Assembly (NCBI GenBank): GCA_021464415.1
Contig: JAKCWG010000727.1
Coordinates: 186,001 to 250,000 of the forward strand
DNA: 64,000 nt
Direction: 5' to 3'
Source: Lonicera japonica
Taxonomy: Eukaryota; Streptophyta; Magnoliopsida; Dipsacales; Caprifoliaceae
In this document: positions 13,112-23,910 of the stretch, in pieces
How the letters are laid out: each line of letters opens with the position of its first letter
How positions within the stretch are numbered: position 1 is the stretch's first letter
Notes under the pieces: model-generated
Database searches by the model: none
The model's input: the letters and a program-made list of their open reading frames with translations, nothing else
Told to the model about the DNA's origin: nothing
Position numbers and translations under genes: made by a program

Positions 13112-13438
13112 CTGAGTCTGACTCCAGAGGTTCGACTGCTCTGTGATATGACTAAATGATAGATCAAGAATAACAAGATTCTTCAAGTGAAGATTAGTTG
13201 GCATAAATTCCAACATGCAATATCTCCACTGAAGCCATCTTAAATTTGGAAGGCAATGCTTAAAATCACCGTATAGAGGACCCAGAGCATCTAGAGTAAG
13301 ATACCTTAGATTTGGTAGACTAAGAAACTTTTCTCCTTCAAGATGGCGTGGGTTAGCATGCTTTGAATCGTCAAAAATGAGATCAAATAATTTCAAGGGA
13401 TGTGATTTAAGGCAAAGGGCTTCAACCTTTTCTGTTCC
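13112..13438 (-). CDS. TNL1 exon 3: NB-ARC/LRR linker and first LRRs
   Basis: 109 codons in phase 0, from TTTGCAG|GGAACAG to ACTCAG|GTCCAT. It starts GTEKVEALCL, the canonical first residues of this TNL exon, then LSLPNLRYLTLDA, LPNLRWLQWRYC and LKNLVILDLSFSHI, and ends WSQTQ. The equivalent exon of TNL2 (51609-51989) is 54 bases longer. Confidence 0.85.
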
Positions 13439-13624
13439 CTGCAAAGAAAATCACGGGATATGATTTAGTAAATAAAAATCTACGTTAATCATAGGATAAA
13501 TCTCGATTTTTCAAAATTTAGTCAAATTTTGGAATTCTATAAATTATATGATTTTATAATACTAGAGTTTGAGTTTGATCTATTAATTTTATAATATGGC
13601 TATCGAGTTTGATCTATTTCTTTT

Positions 13625-14595
13625 TAATATCGTACTACACATCTCGTTACGAACATAAAACAGTATGTATCGTTAGGTGTATGAATGTATCGTATTTCTA
13701 TGTGTATACACATGTATGTGTTGCGATATTTTGACCTATCGCATTATTTATGTGTATCGTATGTTTTTCTTTTTGGGCTTTTTTAGCAAAACAAAGTTGT
13801 TTTCCATTTTTGTTTTTGTTTTGAAAAAAAAATTAATAAAATAGTGAATTGAACCCTAAAAGCTCAATACACATGCTACGATAGAGAGAGACGTCCAACG
13901 GGAAGAAGAAGAAGAAGAAACTCGTCGAAGCTAGGCAACGGAGCTTCCACTTGAAGAATCAACACGAGAGAGAGAGAGAGAGACGACGACGCCGCCCAAC
14001 TATAAGTTAACAATTTGAAGGGACGAAGAAGAAACTCGAAGAGAAGAAAACTCTACTCGAAGAGAGGGAGGGAGGGAGGGAGAGAGGGATCAGTGAGAAT
14101 TGGAGGATCTTACTTGATGGATTTCTTCAATTCCTGAAGCTTTTGCTCCTCGGTTTTTTTTGATGAAATGTTGAGAGAATGAAAGGAAAAAGATAGCCAT
14201 GAAAGGTAAAAGTAAAGTTGGGCAGGTATTTAGTAGTTCTTGAGAGTTCTAAACATAAATACGTTTGGAAAAGGCATCATTTTTTTTTATATTTACAATA
14301 ATTCACCGTTATACTTTTATGAAATTATTATTTAACTCTTCTCCTTAATACTTTACATTTTATTATTTATAGGATGCACTTGTATGGAATATGTAATAGT
14401 CTTCAGTCTTCTACATTATCTTTTATTTGAATTATGTATATTTGGTGTATGTATGCATATTCGTATATAAAATAATATATATTTATGTAAATATCCAAAT
14501 CAAAGTGTATATTACGACATATTACGATACACAAGATTATTTTTTGGCGAAACGATACACTACCAATACATGATATCGACTACTTTGACTAAAAT
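13625..14595. mobile_element. ~970-bp insertion in TNL1 intron 2 relative to TNL2
   Basis: Intron 2 aligns between TNL1 and TNL2 on both sides (gagtttgatc... before, ttctaactaaaacatg after), but TNL1 carries about 970 extra bases. The insert has cgatac/gtatcg motifs near both ends and a purine-rich centre with (GAA)n, (GA)n and (GGGA)n at 13895-14090. No transposase is encoded. A non-autonomous DNA element is likely but the terminal repeats are not clean. Confidence 0.45.
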
Positions 14596-15355
14596 TCCCT
14601 TTTCTAACTAAAACATATAAATGGATAAGAATATGATTTAAACTTAACTTTTATTTCTATATTTAGACCATTTCTAAAATACGTATGAAATTTTCTAAAA
14701 TTTTTTAAAAGAACACCTAAATTGAAAATTATGTGATTTTCAAATTACAAATTTCAAAATCTTATAATTTAACAAATAATATAATTTCAAAATTTTATGA
14801 AAAAAAATACAATCTTATAAAAATAATGAATGATAGATAAGGATTTTACAAAATTGCCTTTGCTATTCACAATGATAATTTAATAAATTAACCTTATTAA
14901 AAATGTATATGTATGCATTCACAGGAACACAAAGCAAGCTGGACTTTTGCTTCTGCATCAGGGGGCATAATCCATAATCCATGATATATACTTATACTAT
15001 TATTGCAATAAATTCATTTAGAGATTAATAAAGATATGATAATTGCAGGATGGAGAAAGAAAACTAAATATAAATATGTTGTAAGATAGTAAATAGTATA
15101 CAGCGTGTATTAGTACTAAAATATTATGTTATAATAAAATCATGGTGTAATTTAACGACAACTGTTTGCAAAGCAAACTTGTTAAACATGGATAACATAT
15201 AATACATGGAGAAATCTTGATGATAATAAAAGATGTCAAGAAATGTTAAATGATGAAAATAAAATATAATAATATGACTCCCAAATTTAGAGCGGTAAAT
15301 AGATCATTTTTTAATGAAAATTAGTAAAGATGATTTATATGATGAACATATCACC

Positions 15356-15497
15356 TCCACTAAATTTCATAAATAAAATTCAACCTAGAAGTGGGTAAAA
15401 TGATTATAGAAAAATTCAACAACTGAAAATGCATATATATGTTATCAAATTTTCAATACATCCCCTTCTAGGTTGATTTTTTTTTACGAAATTTGGT
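15356..15497. repeat. Foldback (imperfect ~40-bp inverted repeat) in TNL1 intron 2
   Basis: The left arm (ccactaaatttcataaa ... ttcaacctagaagtggg) and right arm (ccccttctaggttgat ... acgaaatttggtgg) are reverse complements over about 40 bases around a ~60-base loop. The same structure is at about 53840-53970 in TNL2 intron 2, so it predates the duplication. Confidence 0.65.
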
Positions 15498-15692
15498 GGA
15501 AATGGTCTACTAATTATATATATATATATATCATTTCTTCTAATTTTCATAAACAGAATTCAACTATTTACTCATCCAAATGGACATCCCTTCATAAAAG
15601 ATTGTTTTGTTTGTAAATTATTTTGTGTTTGTAACTAAATGAATTAAGAAGCAAGAGAAATACTAAATTGTTAAAAAATATGTAGATCTTAC

Positions 15693-16825
15693 CTGTCTAG
15701 TTGTATAAACCTCGAAAGCTTTTTTAGTATCCCACAACCTACTCCACCTCCCCAACTCATTCCATTTTCCTTCACATGCAATTTGCCTACCAAGGTCTCG
15801 CAGTTGATCGTGCATCCTTAGGATATTATCATTTCCAACTGTTATAAGAGACCTGCGTACAAGAACCTTAAGCACATTCTTTGGATAAAATTCGCAGTCA
15901 TCCCACATGTAACAAGGATTTGTTTTATCCTCTCCAATGAAGAGACATGCAATATCAAGGAATATCTCTTTTTCCCGATCATTCAATGGGTCAAAACTTA
16001 ATCTCAGTTTTTCTTGAACTTCCGCTGGAGGTATGTTATTTAGCTCTTTAATTTTCTCTTCCCATAACTCTTTATCTGTCACACCATACAATGATGAACC
16101 TGTGACCTCAAGAACTAAAGGAAGACCTGCAGCTGTGGATACAACGTTCTTAGAAAGGATATAATAATCTTCTGGGGGAGATTTGCTCATGAAGGCTTGC
16201 CTGCTAAATAGCTCTAGAGATTCATCATCGTCTAAATAATCTGGTCGGTAACTTCCATAAACTTCAGGGTGACTGCCTTCTTTTTTACAAGTACGTTCAA
16301 GTTCATGCAAAACCTCTTCATCTCTGGTTGTAATGATGATCCTAGCTCGTGAACCAAACCATTTCCAACTTCCTGCAAGCTTTTGAATTTGAGACTTATG
16401 ATTCACGTCGTCAAGAACAATTAGAACATTCTTTCTACAAACTTGTGTCTTTAATTTTTCTGATTCCGACATCACAATCATCAATATCAACAATTTTCGT
16501 CTTACAGATGTCTAAAAGAAGTTTTTTTTGCAAATGAACTATACCGTTGCGGCTTTCTGTTTCTCGGACATCTTTAAGGAAGCTATGATATTCGAAACGA
16601 TGTTGGTACTTGTTGTAGATGAGGTTGGCAATAGTTGTCTTGCCTAGTCCACCCATGCCATAGATTCCAATAAACCGAACACCGTCAGAGTGAATGTTCA
16701 GAAGTTCTTCCATCTTTTCTATGCGACTAGGCATTCCGACCAAATCTAAATCTTTATGCTTAATGTTTTGCTTCAAAAATTCTAAGACTTTATCCCTGAT
16801 GATTTTTACTAGTTCTCCTTCATGC
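15693..16825 (-). CDS. TNL1 exon 2: NB-ARC domain with a frameshift
   Basis: The exon opens after CTGCAG with HEGELVKIIRDKV. The NB-ARC motifs follow in order: GMPSRIEKMEELL, P-loop GIYGMGGLGKTT, RNBS-A-like FLKDVRE, kinase-2 LIVLDDVN, RNBS-B ARIIITTRDEEVL, GLPLVLEV (GLPLAL class), RNBS-D-like IFLDIACLFIG and MHDQLRDLGRQI (MHD). The donor is ACAG|GTAAGA at 15692. One extra base near 16436-16450 breaks the frame between RNBS-A and kinase-2. The TNL2 counterpart is one base shorter there and stays in frame. All ATP-binding residues visible are conserved, so decay looks recent. Confidence 0.88.
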
Positions 16826-17738
16826 CTGCAGCATATGTAATAGATATAAAAGGGATCAAAAACTAATTTCTACAGAAGAAATTACCAATAACGGAAAGTT
16901 TAATCACTTTCCTAGTAAGTCAATTTGAGACTAAATCAAGTTTAGAGCCTTAAAGAGTGAAACAAATTAAGTAAAGAAAGACACTTAAATTGCGAAGATT
17001 TTTTACAATAGTCTATACTACATATAAAGCAGTAATAACAATAGCAATAATTAAAATAGCTAGATGCCAACTTTAATATTTTATTGTAAAGTTTCTCAAA
17101 GTTTAATAACATATATCTAAACCTGATTTATAACTAGAGGTCTGTTTCTTTTGGATCTCTAAAATATGTGTGGCCAAAATTTAGACTTGAATGTGAGTTA
17201 AAAGTGTTTGCTTTGATTAAAACTTCAAAAGTAACCTCTTACTATGCTCTGGATGATTTTGGGGCTCTATATCTCTTAATGTGTTTATTGATATAAGAAT
17301 GGTTGCATAATATCATTTTCTATAGACAAGCCTTAAAGTAATATATCTAATGTCTATTTAGATATTGAGTTCATACATACAAATAAAAATTTTAAATTCA
17401 AATTTTAGACTTTAGATTCAGAATACAAATTTGGGCAAAAAAACAAATGCCACATAAGCTCACCCACTTCTTTTTAATTTTTCTCTTCAAACACACAAGT
17501 AAATGAATTATTAATAATTTAAAGATATTATGAATATCCGATATATCTGAAGACTATCATTCCTCTCTTTATAAATTTTTGTTACTAGAAATAAAACATC
17601 TATTTAAGTTAATAAAAATTACTGAATCACAACTTTTCCATGGCAAAGGTCCCAACTTATTTTTATTTTTTTTCTCATTTTAAATGAAATAGTGCACACA
17701 TGAGAAAAAAATTGGGTTATTCTAGAGGGGATAGAATC

Positions 17739-18271
17739 AGTGGCGGGCCCACGTATGGGGGCAATTGCCCCCAGTTGGCTTTCAATTTTTTTTAATAAAT
17801 ATGATGTTTTTACTTTTATGCATAAATTCATACTTGTACCTAAGTGTAATAAAAAATATTGACCAAACCCCAACCACTTCCTGTACTGGACAACAACTTC
17901 ATTTAATGTTTTTTTAATTCTTTCTTTCTTTCTTTCTTTCTTCCTTCCTTTCTGTCACTGCCGACAACCTTTTTTTTTTTTTTTTTGTCTCCGTTCTGTG
18001 ACTCCGTTCCTTTCATTTTTATTGTCTGGACCACTCATCCACCGATTATTTCTCTCACTCTACACTTTAAGTATTTTTTTTAGATCTATTTATTTTTTCA
18101 GATCTACTTTTTTATTTAGATATAAATATTTTTTTGATTATTTGTATAATATGAGTTGTATTTCTTAATTAATTGTTTAATATTAATTGTTTAATATTAA
18201 ATTTAAGTATTATTATTAATGCCAGTGACTTTAAATATATTTTTGTTTGTTTTAAGAGCCTGTCCGCCACT
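17739..18271. mobile_element. Non-autonomous DNA transposon in TNL1 intron 1
   Basis: It begins AGTGGCGGGCCC and ends with the reverse complement of AGTGGCGGACAGGC, a short terminal inverted repeat typical of a widespread plant non-autonomous family (often hAT-like). The GC-rich start with gggggcaattgccccc fits that family. The interior is AT-rich with (TTCT)n at 17921-17945 and a T-run at about 17970. It ends ~30 bases from the exon 1 splice donor. No clear TSD was seen. Confidence 0.5.
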
Positions 18272-18301
18272 CTATCCGATGATCGAGTAGGATGGCATTA
18301 C

Positions 18302-18927
18302 CCGCCAGTTTCTTTCTTAAGTTCCAATCCTTTCAATTGTCCAACTTTGTTAAGAGCGTTCTTCCATTCTTGGATAACCTTTTGATCATAACGTCGCTTC
18401 CTGTATTGGCGAAAGGCAACCTCGTAACTATGACGCTGATGCTTTACAACATCAGGGTCTACGTCGTAGAAAATAGGAAAAATCATTTGACCCTTATTTT
18501 TCAGACATTGTACCATACGTGCGAGCTCAATCAGACACCATTTTCTGGAAGCATAGTTTTTGGAGAAGATAGGAATGGAGATTTTTGAATCACTGATAGC
18601 TCTGTCAAGTTCATGGTCAATCTCTTCGCCTACGCGAAGCTCGTTATCATCCCTAAAAGTGCGAACACCAGCACTGTCAAGAGAGGTATAGAGGTAATCG
18701 GTGAAAGTATAACGGGTGTCTTTACCACAGAAATTCAAGAATACATCATATTCTCCTTCTAATAGCGATGGATCTGATGCTGCAGAGGCAGAGGCAAATG
18801 CTGAACTGTTGCTCATGGTGGAACCCCCTACTGATAACGATGGATCTGCTGCTGCTGAACTAGTGGCAGAGGCAGAGGCAGCAGAAGCAGAAGCAGAAGC
18901 AGATGCTGAAATATCGACACGAAACAA
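18302..18927 (-). CDS. TNL1 exon 1: Ala/Ser-rich leader plus TIR domain
   Basis: 208 residues from ATG at 18927. Residues 1-58 are Ala/Ser-rich and contain two similar blocks (ASASA...DPSLSVGG and ASASAASDPSLLEGE); the usual TNL leader is a much shorter Ser-rich run. TIR starts at about residue 59 with EYDVFLNFCGKDTR, where the family has SFRG, so Arg is Cys here. Next come FRDDNEL, IPIFSKNYASRKWCLIEL (the Glu at about 134 is the expected NADase catalytic residue) and PIFYDVDPDVVKHQ. The exon ends at LKKETGG, and its last two bases join G of exon 2 to give GGHEGELV, matching the family. The splice donor GTAATG is at 18301. A transposon-like segment starts only ~30 bases into the intron. A second ATG at residue 38 could be an alternative start. 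Confidence 0.85.
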
Positions 18928-18943
18928 TCTCAGGGTGGAACCA

Positions 18944-18947
<4 letters not shown>

Positions 18948-18988
<41 letters not shown>
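18948..18988. repeat. (CT)n microsatellite just upstream of the TNL1 start
   Basis: About 20 CT units lie 20-60 bases 5' of the TNL1 ATG. On the sense (minus) strand this is a (GA)n tract in the presumed 5' UTR, a common plant leader element. Confidence 0.9.
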
Positions 18989-18992
<4 letters not shown>

Positions 18993-19089
18993 GTGTGTGT
19001 GATTGAAAAATTGAGTGATCAAAAGAAGGCGGCTTAATTTTTCTTTCTTAAAAATATCTCTAAAGACGACTATGAATTGACGGTTCTTT

Positions 19090-19530
19090 CTAATTGCCAA
19101 GAAGGTAACCTGAACTTTTCCTCCACCGGCCATTCTTTACTTCTATCAAAGCGTGTGGGGTCAGAATAATTTCTGGAAGAGACAAGTGGGCCGGCAATTA
19201 TTTTTGGCTAATCTTATTTAAACTTTCTTTTGACCCCTCCGTAAAATGGTTATAACATAAAAAAATAATTAATTTTTCGTGAGATGTTAAAAATACTTTT
19301 CATTTGACTTTTTGTGAATTTTTTTATCTTCTCCCTACCACCCAAAAAATTTTATAATGTTGGAAATGTTAAATAATAATAATAAGAAGAAAGAAGAAGA
19401 TAACATTTCAATACATCACTCAACTTACTTTTTAACTTCTCACAAAAAATAATTGTTTTTTTATAATCTTTTATTTTATTATGAAACAAAACTGAAACAT
19501 TCAAACACAAAAATAAATGTTGACTATTAA
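19090..19530 (-). promoter_or_regulatory. TNL1 upstream region, duplicated elsewhere in the window
   Basis: This is presumed promoter DNA of TNL1. Two blocks recur further right: 19090-19215 (gccaagaaggtaac ... ccggcaattattttt) matches 26628-26740, and 19330-19530 (accacccaaaaaa ... aacattcaaacacaaaaat) matches 27405-27575. The end from 19449 also starts the tandem duplication below. I cannot name a TATA box or transcription start with confidence. Confidence 0.5.
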
Positions 19531-19858
19531 TGCTCAAAATGAATACATTATTACTCGTTTCTTTATGGATTGAAAACAAATTGCTAGAAATTGATCAAGG
19601 AAATAAAATAAAATGGAAAAAAATAAATGTGGTGTCCCAATTTAGGTGCCCTTAGGCCATCTCCACCCCAAAAGCTAATAGCTTAAATTTGCCTATTTTC
19701 TTGCCCCACTGCAATCCAAAAATATGTCAATCATATCACACTAATGTATCAATAGTGCAGTGTAAAAACTGAACAAAAGCTTAATGTAGAAGTTAACAAA
19801 ATTTTAGCCTACGCAATGGATAATATATCGCCTCATCTCTGACACCCTGAAGTGACAC

Positions 19859-21189
19859 TGAAAGAGATATGTCCTAGGACTATTCATAGATTATGATTTG
19901 TACTTGGATATTTTATACTTATTGTTATTAATAAAGTTTATTTATTATACTTTATATTCTCTTGTAAATAATATATATTAATACTAGTTCATCAAGTACG
20001 TTACTTGATTGTGGGATGCTAGTAATGTTATAATAATATTATTTAGATGTCCCTAATCATGTGTCAATAACCTAGGATCACATTGATATAATGATTAGAG
20101 TATGGGTCAGCTGATGATTATGTTCCACAAGTCATGGATAAGGAAATATCAAGCTGAACATACTGATACTTGTTAGGGAACAAAGTATTGGACTGACCCG
20201 CTTTGGGACACAGCGAGGAGTGTTACATAATGTCATCAGTGATGTTCCCCATTTGTGATATCGTATTATCCTCAGACCTGAGATCGTCATGGTTACCAAC
20301 ATAGGGATTAGCATGTCAGGCATTATCAAACGTTGCTCTTGATCGAGTAATTATAAAGATGATGACCGAGCATACTATGAACTATGTAGAGGTATGTGGT
20401 TGATCAAGATGGGATTTGTCACTCTCATAAATTGAGAGAGATATCGTTGGGCCCCTTGATAAGTGTAATTAATATTTGCATGGCCATGCACAAATGAGAT
20501 GTCATTTGTTTTAGATTAATTATACTTAGAGATCAAGAAATAAAGATTGAACTATACAAGAATGACACCTGCCTAGTCTTGTGTTCAATCTAGATATCGA
20601 TTGACAAAAGGAGTTAATATGTGGAATATCAATTTAAGGTTGTGTCGTTTTTGACCTTTATACCCTTTGGATAGTAGTAATGTTTTACTAGAGACCGCTT
20701 ACTATTCGTATAATAAAACGGGCTTTTAATTATACTGCCAAAGAGTATAAAACCTACAGGGTCGCACACCAAAACGAGTTGGATCAAAACGAATTAAAAC
20801 GGGCCAAGTTGGACTTGGGCCCAGTTCGTTTGTTGCTTAGGGTTCTCACTAGGGTTCCCTTATAAAAGGGAACCTCTATTCATCTTGGCCGTCAAGGAAA
20901 CTTAGAGAGGCCAGAGAGTCGAAATAATAGAGAGAACCCTAGAAGGCTCTAGTACACCAAGTAAGGATCTCACCTCGTTCGTGTGTACATACCGTAGAGG
21001 CGTCGTAGTTTCTACGCTAAGGACGACAACAACAGAAGGATCCGATCCGCCCTGTTCGTTACATTAACACCAAATCGCATATAAGGTATGTCTTCTGTCG
21101 ATTTTATTGAACAGCATAGATCCTAGGGTTTAAAGATTAGTGCGTAAATATGTGTATGCGATGCATGATTACTGCCCTAATTCCCAACA
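19859..21189 (+). repeat. Solo Ty1/copia LTR, 1331 bp, TSD GACAC
   Basis: It runs from TGAAAGAGATATG to AATTCCCAACA (TG...CA) and is flanked by GACAC at 19854-19858 and 21190-21194. The paralogous empty site in the tandem copy (about 21854-21870, single gacac) confirms both boundaries. It matches the 3' LTR of the copia element at 61067-62369 over its whole length, so the two belong to one family. No internal region is left, implying LTR-LTR recombination. Confidence 0.92.
20861..20867 (+). promoter_or_regulatory. TATA box of the copia LTR
   Basis: TATAAAA followed by GGGAACC sits about 1.0 kb into the LTR, a position consistent with the U3/R boundary. In the sister LTR at 61067 the site is degraded to ttaaaac. 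Confidence 0.6.
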
Positions 21190-22096
21190 GACACATCATG
21201 TGTCGCCTATCTTAAAATTTGGCCTCAGGGCGACACATGATGTGTCATCCAAGGGCTTCCATTTGAGCTACACATCATGTGTTGTCCCATGCTATTTTTT
21301 CTTTTTCTTTTTTTAAATCTAGCCATTGCACTTCTTCCATTCCAATACACATTTAGCCCCTTATTTTTCTATTTTAATAAATAGTGTAATTAGCAAAAAT
21401 GACCCTAAAGTTTGACTCGAATCTCTTGCTGGTCCTTCAAATTCAATTTTCAATTGAAGTTTTTTTATAATCTTTCATTTTATTATGAAACAAAACTGAA
21501 ACATTCAAACACAAAAATAAATGTTGATTATTAATGCTCAAAATGAATACACTATTACTCGTTTCTTTATGTATTGGGAAAAAAAATTGGTAGAAATTGA
21601 TCAAGGAAATAAAATGAAAAAAAAAAATGTGGTGTCCCAGTATAGGTGCCCTTACGCCATCTCCACCCCAAAAGCTAATAGCTTAAATTTGCGTATTTTC
21701 TTGCCCCACCGCAATCCAAAAATATGTCAATCATATCAACACTAATGTATCAATAGTGTAGTGTAAAAACTAAACAAAAGCTTAATGTAGAAGCTAACAA
21801 AATTTTAGCCTACGTGATGGATAATATATCGACTCATCTCTGACACCCTGAAGTGACACATCATGTGCCGCCTATGGTAAAATTAGGCCTTGGGGCAACA
21901 CATGATGTGTCGTCCAAGGGCTTCCATTTGAGCTACACATCATGTGTTGTCCCATGCTATTTTTTCTTTTTCTTTCTTTTTTTTAAATCTAGCCATTGCA
22001 CTTTAATGGCTATTTAACTCCTCCATCTATAAATTAACCCCAACTTCTTCCATTCCAATACACATTTAGCCCCTTATTTTTCTATTTTAATAGATA

Positions 22097-22457
22097 GGGT
22101 AATTAGAAAAAATGACCCTAAAGTTTAACCCGAATCCTTTGCTCGTCCCTAAAATTCAATTTTCAGTTGAAGTATCTTTAAAGTTTTTAATTGTTCCTCA
22201 TTCGTCCAAAACTAGATACCCTTTTAAAAACATGGATGAAAATTTCGCATGATTATTAGGAACCACTATTTTAAAGGGCATTTTTGGATGTTTCAACAAA
22301 AATTAGAAACTTTAAGAATGCTTCAACTGAAATTAGAAACTTTAAAGATGCTTAAACTAAAATTAGAAACTTTAAGGATATTTCAATCGAAAATTAAACT
22401 TTAGGGACAATGAGGGATTTTGGTCAAACTTTAAGGGTAATTTTTGCTAATTATCCC
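22097..22457. mobile_element. MITE-like element with ~33-bp terminal inverted repeats and internal 30-bp minisatellite
   Basis: The left end gggtaattagaaaaaatgac continues with cctaaagttt. The right end is its reverse complement (aaactttaagggtaa ... gctaattatccc). Flanks aatagata and agtagata agree at 7 of 8 bases, a possible TSD if two extra bases belong to the right end. The interior has three to four ~30-bp units of aaattagaaactttaagga. A truncated copy of the left end lies at about 21386-21458 at the tandem-duplication joint. Confidence 0.6.
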
Positions 22458-22500
22458 AGTAGATATTTTTGCTTAACCTTTTTCTTTCTATCATTTAATT

Positions 22501-22770
22501 ATGTTTAGATCTCATAGAGCAAATATAATATCATTTGAAGACGAATTTCTTTGTCGAGCTTATGTTAAAATAAGTGTCAATTCCATAAATTATACTAATC
22601 AAACTACTGAAAGATTGTGGGAATCGGTTGCGGCAAAATACCATGAGTAGCTTGGTATTTCAATTGTAAGAACTTCAAGTTCTATCCAATTGCGATATCA
22701 AACAATTAGTCAATGCGTAATGTTGTATGTGTCAAAGTTATCTTACGCAATAAAGAATCAAATAAGCGGA
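22501..22770 (+). pseudogene. Fragment resembling the Myb/trihelix-like ORF1 of PIF/Harbinger transposons
   Basis: From ATG at 22501 the frame reads SFEDEFLCRAYVKISVNS, NYTNQTTERLWESVAAKYHE, a stop at 22648-22650, then SSIQLRYQTISQCV. This recalls the plant family with DE.L..AW..VS.D...GTNQ...FW..V...F and RS...L..RW..I, found in Harbinger ORF1 and related NAM-associated proteins. Only this domain is present, there is one in-frame stop, and no transposase is nearby. Recognition is by eye and moderately sure. Confidence 0.45.
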
Positions 22771-23910
22771 TAAAGGGGCCTTGTTTTATATTGAAATGCT
22801 TAAGGTTTACTACCATACTCTTTTTATATATAGTGATGCATCTACGTTACGTTCGCACTTCTACCGGAACATAATTCTTAACCTACACATACTCTAACTA
22901 ACATGTATAACCAATGCAATTTACTACACATCCTTTGAATTATGAACTTGGTGATCATTTAAGCAGGTAAATGTATCTTAACTAAATATTAATAAAAGAA
23001 GATCACTTTTGGTATAATTAAAATGAGCATCCTAACTTATTTTAAAATGTAAGGTTCTGCTTGATAAAATGATGGTTTTATAGGAAAAAACAATTTATTT
23101 ATATGAGAAATTAGAAAATAAGTTGAAGAATATGGTGAAATGATCTTAATTGTTGGTTTTTTCCATGTAAATTGTTTTTTGAATGGTTAGCAACAAAAAA
23201 ATTTATACAAAAAGCAATAAAATGTGGCATTTACTCATCAAAATAAGCGTGAAGTGAGACATCTTACCACGTAAACTAACTTAATTTCCAAATTTTCACA
23301 TGAATCACTTATTTTTTTCTATCATTTTTATTTTTATTTTGTATTATCCAACATAGCCTAAATAATTTTTGTACCTTATTAATAATCCCATCCATAAATA
23401 TAACAATATAGGATACAACAAAAGTTCACTGTTATCATTGGCAGAATTTAGTTTCATCTATCCATTAGACTTTTTTTTTCCTTTCCGTCTAAATCCATTC
23501 ATTAGAACTTTTTTTTATATCATTTTCTAAAATATTTATTTTATAACAATAATATCAAAAATTCTCGTAAAAAAAAGGAAAATGCGTTGAAAAGAATGGT
23601 AAAGTGGGTTGGATGAAATTGTGGTAGGACAGTCAGCTAAAAGGGACGACAAATCATTAAATGCATTGAGTGAGAAAAGAGGCCACGTGTGAAGACCAAA
23701 GAAAGGTCTTGGTCATGTTGTCGCCAAAAGCCGTGTGGTTCGCTTAACTACAATATACTTAGTGAGCTCCACTACATATGAGAAGACAAGCTTTTATGAG
23801 GGAATTATAAAAATAGCTACTAAAAAATACACTTTAAAAATTACGGATTATAACAAAATAAATAAATTTATTATAAATTTAGCAAAAAATTATTATTCAC
23901 TTACATTCTA

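Larger units (their letters stand above)
12075..18927 (-). pseudogene. TNL1: TIR-NB-LRR immune receptor gene, four exons, single 1-nt frameshift
   Basis: An intracellular pathogen receptor of the TNL class: the TIR domain is an NADase/signalling module, NB-ARC is the nucleotide switch and the LRRs recognise effectors. Exons on the minus strand are 18927-18302 (TIR), 16825-15693 (NB-ARC), 13438-13112 (linker/first LRRs) and 13011-12075 (LRRs). All introns are GT-AG and the phases agree: exon 1 ends phase 2, exon 2 adds one base, and exon 3 is 327 bases in phase 0. Exon 2 measures 1133 bases where 1132 would keep frame. The extra base lies near 16440 between GIRKIK and the kinase-2 motif LIVLDDVN, judged against TNL2. 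Either this is a genuine lesion or a sequence error; without it the gene would be open from TIR through LRR. No C-terminal exon beyond the LRR was recognised. Confidence 0.85.
19449..22170. repeat. Tandem duplication (~670-bp unit), copy A with solo LTR and copy B without
   Basis: Copy A is 19449-19858 plus 21190-21458; copy B is 21459-22170. Both contain aaactgaaacattcaaacac, the phrase ggtgcccttacgccatctcc (or a near variant), tgacaccctgaagtgacac and a T-rich block before ctagccattgcac. Copy A lacks 48 bases present in B near 22000. B retains the uninterrupted gaagtgacacatcatgtg where A is split by the LTR. Confidence 0.85.

Noticed and set aside
18716..19006. Plus-strand open frame rich in Ala/Glu
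   Set aside because: Antisense of the Ala/Ser leader and the CT microsatellite of TNL1.
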